Shown: piece after piece, positions 1 to 4,900 of the stretch
How the letters are laid out: every line of letters starts with the position of its first letter
How positions within the stretch are numbered: the first letter of the stretch is position 1
Source: Comamonadaceae bacterium
Lineage (GTDB): Bacteria > Pseudomonadota > Gammaproteobacteria > Burkholderiales > Burkholderiaceae_C
Direction of reading: 5' to 3'
DNA: 5,352 nucleotides
Assembly (NCBI GenBank): GCA_947372005.1
Contig: CANBRV010000167.1
Span: 1-5,352, forward strand
The notes under the pieces: generated by a model
Database searches by the model: none
Told to the model about the DNA's origin: nothing
The model's input: only the letters and a program-made list of their open reading frames with translations
Made by a program: the position numbers and the translations under genes

Positions 1-258
1 TTGCTCGCTAGCGTTATCAATTTTGATCTTAATGGAATCATCTAAGCCAATAATGACTTGGATAATTTTGTCGGGCTGTTTGGCTGCCTTGCCAATGCTG
101 GGCAGATCAATCATGCTTGGCGTAATGAGTGGCGCAGTGACCATGAAGATGATGAGCAGCACCAACATCACATCAATAAAAGGCACCATGTTGATCTCGG
201 CCATAGTGCGACGACCACGACGACCGTTGCCTCTGGATGAGCCTTGCAGCGCGGCCAC
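1..258 (-). CDS. tolR: TolR, Tol-Pal inner-membrane motor subunit (partial, C-terminus beyond window)
   Basis: TolR is the ExbD/TolR-family subunit that works with TolQ to turn proton motive force into energy for TolA and the Tol-Pal complex, which keeps the outer membrane attached during division. Eighty-six codons are visible, of a family usually about 140 residues long. A short basic cytoplasmic tail (about 1-18, rich in Arg and Gly) is followed by AEINMVPFID and a single membrane helix (about 25-45) ending in FMVTAP. The membrane aspartate needed for proton coupling in this family is D29 in FIDVML. The periplasmic domain then begins with TPSMIDLPSIGKA. I chose the GTG start at 258, 2 bp after the tolQ stop, with a GGGA about 8 nt upstream. 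This start leaves an N-terminal tail of ordinary length for the family. An in-frame ATG at 204 (residue 19) is the alternative, but it lacks a clear Shine-Dalgarno. Family assignment is firm; ExbD is less likely because of the close match to TolR and the adjacent TolQ. Confidence 0.93.
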   Translation of the reverse strand, partial: MAALQGSSRGNGRRGRRTMAEINMVPFIDVMLVLLIIFMVTAPLITPSMIDLPSIGKAAKQPDKIIQVIIGLDDSIKIKIDNASEQ

Positions 259-260
259 GA

Positions 261-995
261 TTAGTGTCCCGATGCCGTCATGGGCGTTGCTGCTGGCGCA
301 GCAGGTTGTTGCATGGCAACGGAGCGCTGCAAGATATTGGAGAACTCCTCGATATAAGTCTCCATCTGATTGGCAATACGGTCAATTTGACGTGCAAAGC
401 GGTTGTAAGCGACCACGGCTGGAATCGCTGCAAAAAGTCCAATAGCGGTGGCAACCAAGGCTTCAGCAATGCCTGGCGCGACAGTCGCTAGCGTAACTTG
501 TTGCAAGGCTGCAAGTCCCGTGAATGCGTGCATGATGCCCCAAACCGTGCCAAATAAGCCTACGTAAGGTGAGACGGACGCAACAGAGGCGAGAAAAGAC
601 AAATTGGATTCAATGACGTCGAGTTCGCGCTGGAGAGACGCTCGCATGGCACGGCGTGAGCCATCTAGCAGGAGCCCGCTATCTGTGGCACGGCGTGCGG
701 CAAGTGATTGCTGAATTTTTTGAAATTCACGCATGCCGCTGGCAAAAATACGCTCCATGGGACCATTTGATTTGGCATTTTGTGCCGCAGTTTGAAAGAG
801 TTCGGACAATGCTTTGCCTGACCAAAACTCGCGTTCAAAGCCTTCGTTTAAATTACTGGTTTTTTTGAGCGAAAACAGTTTGCTAAAAATGACAGCCCAG
901 CTCATGACTGAAATGAGGAGGAGCAGAACAACCACACCTTTGACAACCCAGCTGGCGTTTAAAAACAGATGGACGATGGAGAGATCTTGATTCAT
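261..995 (-). CDS. tolQ: TolQ, Tol-Pal proton-channel subunit
   Basis: TolQ is the MotA/TolQ/ExbB-family integral inner-membrane protein that forms the proton-conducting stator with TolR and drives TolA. The 244-residue length is normal. The first membrane helix lies at about 17-38 (VVKGVVVLLLLISVMSW). A long cytoplasmic segment follows, with LLDGSRRAMRAS at 109-120 and a conserved RELDVIESNLSFLA stretch at 123-136. The second helix carries SPYVGLFGTVWGIMHAF (142-158). The third carries APGIAEALVATAIGLFAAIP (173-192). T150 and T183 correspond to the pore-lining threonines of E. coli TolQ. The C-terminal tail is rich in Ala and Pro. The ATG at 995 overlaps the nusB stop in an ATGA and is preceded by AAGGGA at a 7-nt spacing, so the start is well supported. 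The usual upstream partner ybgC is absent; nusB takes its place. ExbB is the alternative name, but the sequence fits TolQ better. Confidence 0.96.
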   Translation of the reverse strand: MNQDLSIVHLFLNASWVVKGVVVLLLLISVMSWAVIFSKLFSLKKTSNLNEGFEREFWSGKALSELFQTAAQNAKSNGPMERIFASGMREFQKIQQSLAARRATDSGLLLDGSRRAMRASLQRELDVIESNLSFLASVASVSPYVGLFGTVWGIMHAFTGLAALQQVTLATVAPGIAEALVATAIGLFAAIPAVVAYNRFARQIDRIANQMETYIEEFSNILQRSVAMQQPAAPAATPMTASGH

Positions 996-1468
996 ACTTT
1001 TTTCCCTTGCCGTTGGTCTATTTCATTTGGTCGCAGAGACGTCCCCATTTGATGCAGCACGCCGTTGACATATTTGTGTCCGTCTGTGCCGCCAAATGTT
1101 TTGGCCAACTCAATGCATTCGTTGAGTACTACGCGCCACGGTACGTCTAAGCAATGCAAGTATTCATAAGTACCAATCCACATGACTGCGTGTTCGATAG
1201 GAGAAATTTCGTTCCAACCACGATCGAGGTATTTGGCGATCTGCTCATCTAGCGAAGAGGCTTCCCGTGCGCAACCGTAAATCAATGCGTCGTAGTGTTC
1301 GGCATTGCATTTGCTGAAACCGAGTAAATCACGTGTAAAAACATCTACAGCAGAGAGCTCATTTTTCCCAACCATGAATTGATAAAGGGCTTGCAAAGCA
1401 AATTCGCGTGCGCGCGTGCGCGGCGATGTGCCGCGAGTTTTGACTGGCTTGTCGGTCACGTTACTCAT
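992..1468 (-). CDS. nusB: NusB, transcription antitermination factor
   Basis: NusB binds boxA RNA with ribosomal protein S10 (NusE) and supports antitermination on rRNA operons. At 158 residues it is slightly longer than E. coli NusB (139) because of an extra N-terminal segment rich in Lys, Arg and Thr (1-18). The RNA-binding helix motif RTRAREFALQALYQ lies at 17-30. The middle contains WNEISPIEHAVMWIGTYEYL (85-104). The signature C-terminal block VPWRVVLNECIELAKTF followed by GGTDGHKYVNGVL (109-138) matches the family pattern of INEaVELAK..G and FVNGVL. The ATG at 1468 overlaps the ribH stop in an ATGA and the stop overlaps the tolQ start in the same way, so translation is probably coupled on both sides. 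Only a weak GGA precedes the start, which fits reinitiation from ribH. Placement directly after ribH is the common arrangement in Proteobacteria. Confidence 0.97.
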   Translation of the reverse strand: MSNVTDKPVKTRGTSPRTRAREFALQALYQFMVGKNELSAVDVFTRDLLGFSKCNAEHYDALIYGCAREASSLDEQIAKYLDRGWNEISPIEHAVMWIGTYEYLHCLDVPWRVVLNECIELAKTFGGTDGHKYVNGVLHQMGTSLRPNEIDQRQGKKV

Positions 1469-1941
1469 GCCATTCCGTTCAATAAATTAGCCATTTCAAT
1501 GGCCACCTTGGCGGCGTCCACACCCTTTTCAGTTTGGCGTGCAATTGCTTGCTCTTCGTTTTCAACTGTCAAGATGGCGTTGGCGATAGGCAGTTGGTTA
1601 TCAAGCGAAATACGCGTGACGCCAGCGCCTGATTCGTTTGCTACCAGCTCAAAATGATAGGTTTCCCCGCGGATGATGCATCCAAGGGCAATAAGCGCAT
1701 CAAATCTTTCTTGTTCTGCCATCGCTTGCAGCGCGCTGGCCACTTCCAACGCGCCAGGCACGGTTACGTGCTCAATGTGCTTAGATTGCACACCAAGCGC
1801 CAAAAGCTCGTTGTAGCATGCTTGAAAAAGCGCATCAGTAATGCTGGCGTTAAAGCGCGCCTGCACAATGCCAATGTAGAGTTTTTTCCCGTCGAGTAAG
1901 CTGTGTGCATTAACTGCAACGCCTTTGTCTGCACCAAACAT
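1465..1941 (-). CDS. ribH: RibH, 6,7-dimethyl-8-ribityllumazine synthase
   Basis: This enzyme condenses 5-amino-6-ribitylamino-uracil with 3,4-dihydroxy-2-butanone 4-phosphate to make 6,7-dimethyl-8-ribityllumazine, the penultimate step of riboflavin synthesis, in the cytoplasm. The 158-residue length is typical. Visible motifs are IVQARFN with the substrate-contacting aromatic F30 (25-31), TVPGALEVASALQ (60-72), and ALGCIIRGETYHFE (85-98) containing the catalytic histidine H96. The phosphate-site region SGAGVTRISLDNQLPIANAI (104-123) is followed by LTVENEEQA (124-132). The ATG at 1941 directly abuts the TAA of ribBA, with AAGGA at about 8 nt spacing lying inside the end of ribBA. The substrate it needs is supplied by the gene immediately upstream, which makes the pairing metabolically sensible. 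The stop overlaps the nusB start by 4 bp. I see no truncation or missing active-site residue. Confidence 0.97.
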   Translation of the reverse strand: MFGADKGVAVNAHSLLDGKKLYIGIVQARFNASITDALFQACYNELLALGVQSKHIEHVTVPGALEVASALQAMAEQERFDALIALGCIIRGETYHFELVANESGAGVTRISLDNQLPIANAILTVENEEQAIARQTEKGVDAAKVAIEMANLLNGMA

Positions 1942-3078
1942 TTAAGTCGTCCTTTGTAAATAATCCGTCACCTCAAGGTCATACCCCGTCATGCTAGGCA
2001 TGCGGCGGGGGCTAGCCATTAAGGTCATTTTGTGCACACCGCAGTCGCGCAAAATTTGCGCGCCGATGCCGTAGGTGCGTAGATCCATGGCACTGCTGGA
2101 AGCCCCGTTTGATTTGGCTTGCAGGGCATTGATTTGTTCAAATTCAGCGAGCAAAGCGGCGCTAGTTTCACCGCAATTCAGCAAGACAACCACGCCAGCA
2201 CCCACGCCAGCAATATGCGAAAGCGTTGCGTCCAAGCTCCAGGAGTGGGATGTGCGCTGCGCATCCAATACGTCCATCAGCGATAGTGGCTCGTGTACAC
2301 GGGCTAGTACGCTAGAGGCTTTATCCCATGCGCCTTTGACGAGAGCCAAATGCAGTGACTGGCTAGGCGCATCAACATAAGCATGTGCTGTGAACTCACC
2401 CCAAGCGGTTTTGAGTTGGCGCGTGCTGCGGCGCTCGACCAAAGTCTCGGTGCGACTGCGATAGGCGATGAGGTCAGCAATCGTGCCGATTTTGAGACCA
2501 TGTTCAGTGGCAAAAATTTGTAAATCAGGCAGGCGAGCCATTTCACCATCGTCTTTCATGATTTCGCAGATCACGGATGCAGGCGAGCAGCCAGCCATAG
2601 CGGCTAAATCGCAACCTGCTTCGGTATGTCCTGCGCGCATCAGCACACCGCCATCCACGGCTTGTAGTGGGAAGATGTGCCCAGGCTGGATGAGATCAGT
2701 TGCCACAGCACCTTTGGCGACGGCGGCTTGCACAGTACGTGCGCGGTCAGCAGCCGAGATGCCTGTTGTGACGCCACTGGCAGCTTCAATTGAGACTGTA
2801 AATGCTGTACTGTATTTGCCGCCATTTTTAGGCACCATGGGCGGCAACTTGAGTGTCTCGCATCGCTCACGGTTCAAAGTAAGACAAATCAATCCACGGC
2901 CATGCTTCGCCATGAAGTTAATAGCCTCAGGCGTGACGTGATCTGCGGCGAGTACCAAATCACCTTCGTTTTCGCGGTCTTCTTCGTCTACCAAAATAAC
3001 GATGCGACCTGCGGCCATGTCCGCCACAATGTCTTCCACTGGGGAGATGGGCGTTGCAGTTTTGCTCTTGTTTTCCAT
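1942..3078 (-). CDS. ribBA: 3,4-dihydroxy-2-butanone 4-phosphate synthase fused to a degenerate GTP cyclohydrolase II-like domain (RibBX type)
   Basis: The N-terminal half (about 10-205) is a complete RibB domain, which converts ribulose 5-phosphate into 3,4-dihydroxy-2-butanone 4-phosphate for lumazine synthase. It has the acidic substrate/metal loop DEEDRENEGDL (31-41), GISAADRARTV (106-116), QPGHIFPLQA (131-140), RAGHTEAGCDLA (148-159, H151), and E172 in the VICEIM segment. The C-terminal half (about 210-378) aligns with GTP cyclohydrolase II around SSVLARVHEPL and later in DLRTYGIGAQILRDCGV (332-348). However, the stretch that should carry the three zinc cysteines (SLRCDCG in active RibA) reads DVLDAQRTSHSWSL, and the catalytic QEGR.IGL block is also gone. 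I infer that GTP cyclohydrolase II activity is absent. Annotators usually call such proteins RibBA; the hybrid is known in many Proteobacteria as RibBX. The start at 3078 has AAAGG only 2-3 nt upstream, a short spacing, but the length fits the family. It is the first gene of the leftward run. Confidence 0.95.
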   Translation of the reverse strand: MENKSKTATPISPVEDIVADMAAGRIVILVDEEDRENEGDLVLAADHVTPEAINFMAKHGRGLICLTLNRERCETLKLPPMVPKNGGKYSTAFTVSIEAASGVTTGISAADRARTVQAAVAKGAVATDLIQPGHIFPLQAVDGGVLMRAGHTEAGCDLAAMAGCSPASVICEIMKDDGEMARLPDLQIFATEHGLKIGTIADLIAYRSRTETLVERRSTRQLKTAWGEFTAHAYVDAPSQSLHLALVKGAWDKASSVLARVHEPLSLMDVLDAQRTSHSWSLDATLSHIAGVGAGVVVLLNCGETSAALLAEFEQINALQAKSNGASSSAMDLRTYGIGAQILRDCGVHKMTLMASPRRMPSMTGYDLEVTDYLQRTT

Positions 3079-3107
3079 AACCTTTGATTATCGGCTATCG
3101 TAAGCGT
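3079..3107. promoter_or_regulatory. 29-bp divergent intergenic region between ribBA and the DUF1624 gene
   Basis: Only 29 bp separate the two divergent start codons, so at least one of the promoters must lie inside the neighbouring coding sequence. A -10-like GATAAT on the minus strand (3087-3092) overlaps a weaker GATTAT on the plus strand (3086-3091). The minus-strand hexamer would start transcription almost at the ribBA ATG, so it may not be the real element. I see no convincing -35 partner. There is also no room for an FMN riboswitch (RFN element) in front of ribBA, at least not without extending into the other gene. Promoter assignment here is inference. Confidence 0.3.
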
Positions 3108-3815
3108 ATGAAGATACCCAAGAAGATAGATCGTCTGCCTTTACTAGATGCCCTGCGTGGTTTCGCCATGGTGTGGATGACCATTTTCCATTTTTCTTTT
3201 GATTTGAACCACTTTGGATGGATTCAGCAAGACTTCTACTCCAACCCCGTATGGACGTGGCAACGTAGCTGCATCGTTAGCTTATTTTTGTTTTGTGTGG
3301 GCTGGTCACAGGCTTTGACGGAGCATTTTGCTTGGAAACGCTGGTTGCAAATCACGCTTTGTGCTGCACTCGTCACGGCTAGCTCTTATGCAATGTATCC
3401 CCATAGTTTTATTTATTTTGGCGTATTGCATGGCATTGCCAGCATGCTGCTGGTGCTTTGGGTGCTCAAGCCTCTTGGGCAATGGCTATGGTTAGTGGGC
3501 GCTGCATGTTTGCTGCTGTTTTTCTATCCGCCTTTTATTGCGAATGGTATGCCTTGGAACGTGCTGGGCTTGATTTCACAAAAACCGATTACCGAAGACT
3601 ATGTGCCGATCTTGCCATGGCTAGCCATTGTGTGCTTTGGCTATGCATTTGGTATACAAGTAAAAATGATGAAAAAAAAGGGATTAAGCATGACGCTCAA
3701 TCCCTTGTTTAAACCTTTTACAGTTCTAGGTCGCTACAGCCTGCGTTACTACATGCTGCATCAACCTATTTTGATCGGTACGTTGTGGCTGATCACGCCC
3801 CTTATTCGACCTTAG
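3108..3815 (+). CDS. DUF1624 / HGSNAT-like multispanning membrane protein, putative acyltransferase
   Basis: The protein belongs to the DUF1624 family, related to the catalytic domain of heparan-alpha-glucosaminide N-acetyltransferase. The bacterial substrate is unknown. At 235 residues it is normal length. The N-terminal signature RLPLLDALRGFAMVWM (9-24) continues into TIFHFSFDLNHFG (25-37), with the family's conserved Asp, Arg and His. Further conserved pieces are FGVLHGIA (104-111), EDYVPILPWLA (163-173) and the C-terminal GRYSLRYYMLHQPILIG (208-224). About seven hydrophobic spans are visible, near 16-33, 55-70, 80-96, 105-120, 125-142, 168-184 and 213-231, so it should sit in the inner membrane. 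I chose the ATG at 3108; a TTG at 3084 would add eight residues and crowd the ribBA start. It is the only rightward gene here. Its 3' end overlaps the isomerase gene by 14 bp, and its codons 189-200 contain a leftward terminator. The enzymatic role is inferred from family only. Confidence 0.88.
   Translation: MKIPKKIDRLPLLDALRGFAMVWMTIFHFSFDLNHFGWIQQDFYSNPVWTWQRSCIVSLFLFCVGWSQALTEHFAWKRWLQITLCAALVTASSYAMYPHSFIYFGVLHGIASMLLVLWVLKPLGQWLWLVGAACLLLFFYPPFIANGMPWNVLGLISQKPITEDYVPILPWLAIVCFGYAFGIQVKMMKKKGLSMTLNPLFKPFTVLGRYSLRYYMLHQPILIGTLWLITPLIRP
3671..3706 (-). terminator. Leftward rho-independent terminator embedded in the DUF1624 coding sequence
   Basis: Read leftward, the RNA forms a stem of AAGGGATT (3706-3699) with AATCCCTT (3685-3678). 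The stem continues after one A/G·C-type mismatch with AGC/GCT around a 5-base loop (3694-3690), and a run of eight T residues (3679-3672) follows the CCC. This is a classic intrinsic terminator. Read rightward, the hairpin is followed by only GTTTAAA, so it should act mainly on leftward transcripts. It lies about 96 bp beyond the stop of the parvulin gene at 3802, which makes it the likely end of the yciB-bolA-isomerase mRNA. On the plus strand it encodes a cytoplasmic or periplasmic loop (KKKGLSMTLNPL) between two membrane spans. Confidence 0.8.
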
Positions 3816-4593
3816 CCGACTTGCGTAGATCTTCTTGAAACTTAGTCATCTTTTGCTGTTCAAGTTGTTGCTTGATTTGCGGCTTGATTTGATCAATCGT
3901 TGGCAACTTGGCTTCACGAACGTCGTCTAAGCGAATGATGTGATAACCAAACTGTGATTTCACAGGGGTATCCGTTAGTTTGCCTTTTTCTAATTTAATC
4001 ATGGCATCAGAAAACTCTTTTACATAGCTAGAAGCGGATGCCCAATCTAAATCGCCACCGTTTGCACCAGAGCCAGAATCTTTTGACTCTTTCTTGGCCA
4101 ATGTTTCAAACTTAGCGCCCTTTTTGAGTTGGGCGATTAGGGCTTTTGCAGTCTCTTCTTTTTCTACCAAGATATGACGTGCCTTGTATTCTTTTCCGCC
4201 ATTTTCTTTAGCGTATTTGTCATATTCAGCTTGAACTTCCGCGTCAGTAACGGAAGCTCGTTTTTTTTCATCTTCAAACAAAGCGCGAATCATGATGGAT
4301 TGGCGGGCCAATTCCATTTGGGATTTGTAATCGTCAGATGCGTCCAAGCTGCGTTTAGCAGCTTCTTGCATAAAAATCTCACGCGTAATGACTTCGTCTT
4401 TGGCTTGCTGCTCAAAGTTGGGCGGCAATTGTTGACCTTGCGCTTTAGCTTGTGCTGACGCCATCGTCACGAGTGCATCTACACGCGTTTTTGGCACGGC
4501 TTTGCCATTGACGATAGCCACGTTTTGAGCGCTTGCCGCGCCAGTGATAGCAATCAAAGCGATTGCTGCGATAGTTTGAAGTTTTGTCTTCAT
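3802..4593 (-). CDS. Secreted parvulin-type peptidyl-prolyl cis-trans isomerase (PpiC/PrsA-like)
   Basis: This is a periplasmic folding factor of the SurA/PrsA/PpiC group that isomerises Xaa-Pro bonds in exported proteins. The 263-residue product begins with a signal peptide: KTK, a hydrophobic core LQTIAAIALIAITGA, and a probable signal peptidase I site after ASA (residue 22). There is no lipobox cysteine, so it should be soluble rather than a PrsA lipoprotein. A helical chaperone-like segment (about 24-130, SurA_N-like) precedes the parvulin domain (about 136-225). That domain contains ARHILV (138-143, H140), SGSGANGGDLDW (173-184) and SQFGYHIIRLDD (213-224, H218), the standard active-site blocks. 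A Gln/Lys-rich helix closes the protein. I chose the ATG at 4593 because AGGA sits 5 nt upstream and the signal peptide starts there; the longer ATG at 4650 would run into bolA. The 3' end overlaps the convergent DUF1624 gene by 14 bp. Confidence 0.93.
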   Translation of the reverse strand: MKTKLQTIAAIALIAITGAASAQNVAIVNGKAVPKTRVDALVTMASAQAKAQGQQLPPNFEQQAKDEVITREIFMQEAAKRSLDASDDYKSQMELARQSIMIRALFEDEKKRASVTDAEVQAEYDKYAKENGGKEYKARHILVEKEETAKALIAQLKKGAKFETLAKKESKDSGSGANGGDLDWASASSYVKEFSDAMIKLEKGKLTDTPVKSQFGYHIIRLDDVREAKLPTIDQIKPQIKQQLEQQKMTKFQEDLRKSAKVE

Positions 4594-4598
4594 GAGTT

Positions 4599-4602
4599 TC
4601 CT
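4599..4602 (-). promoter_or_regulatory. Ribosome binding site deciding the isomerase start
   Basis: AGGA, read leftward, ends 5 nt before the ATG at 4593. It supports the start that places a signal peptide at the extreme N-terminus, rather than an upstream in-frame ATG at 4650 lying inside bolA. It falls in the 28-bp gap between the bolA stop and the isomerase start. No promoter or terminator is evident in that gap, so the two genes are probably co-transcribed. Confidence 0.7.
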
Positions 4603-4621
4603 AGGGTTGCAAAAAAGTGAT

Positions 4622-4900
4622 TTAAAAATTTGTCTCAATGGCCAAGGCATGTAAACCTTGGTCTATATATGGGCGAAGCGCATCATACACAAGGCGGTGC
4701 TGCTTCACTCGCGTGATATCGGTAAAGAAAGGCGAAGTTATCCGAACACGAAAGTGTGTTCCCACTCCCGAATCATTTGCGCCGACATGACCAGCGTGCT
4801 GGTAGCTTTCGTCGATGACTTCGAGCCGTATCGGCGCAAGGGCTTTTTGCAGCGTTTGCGTGATGTTCTCGGCGGTAATGTCCAACACGGGTGCACTCAT
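4622..4900 (-). CDS. bolA: BolA family protein
   Basis: BolA proteins are small cytoplasmic partners of monothiol glutaredoxins in Fe-S cluster handling. In E. coli, BolA also affects cell shape and gene expression under stress. The 92-residue product is close to the family's usual 85-105. Its core reads IRLEVIDESYQHAGH (24-38), then THFRVRITSPFF (48-59), then the signature helix VKQHRLVYDAL (65-75) with the invariant His at 68, and ends with HALAIETNF. This is the alpha/beta class II KH-like layout. There is no cysteine in the variable loop (about 36-48, containing HAGH), so cluster ligation would rely on histidines. I chose the ATG at 4900 because it overlaps the yciB stop in an ATGA. A longer reading from 4978 would extend far into yciB and adds no conserved sequence. 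No strong Shine-Dalgarno is visible, consistent with translational coupling to yciB. Confidence 0.95.
   Translation of the reverse strand: MSAPVLDITAENITQTLQKALAPIRLEVIDESYQHAGHVGANDSGVGTHFRVRITSPFFTDITRVKQHRLVYDALRPYIDQGLHALAIETNF

Noticed and set aside
23..491. Rightward open frames opposite tolR and tolQ
   Set aside because: They are antisense to clearly conserved TolR and TolQ sequence, with no ribosome binding site or recognisable domain.
1405..1421. Seventeen bases of strictly alternating pyrimidine-purine, with GCGTGCGC repeated in tandem (possible Z-DNA)
   Set aside because: It encodes the Arg-rich RNA-binding start of NusB (SPRTRARE) through CGC, ACG and GCA codons, so codon choice explains it.
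2468..2941. A 157-codon rightward open frame opposite ribBA
   Set aside because: It lies wholly antisense to the well-conserved RibB domain, resembles no protein I know, and has the Ser/Pro/Ala/Arg-rich composition typical of an antisense shadow.
4594..4650. Upstream start for the isomerase at 4650, adding 19 residues
   Set aside because: It would overlap bolA by 29 bp, add residues ahead of a clear signal peptide, and ignore the AGGA placed correctly before the ATG at 4593.
4744..4761. Small inverted repeat GAACAC/GTGTTC, or ACAC-GAAA-GTGT
   Set aside because: The stem is 4-6 bp inside bolA with no T tract and no position relative to a start or stop that suggests function. Repeats this short occur by chance.
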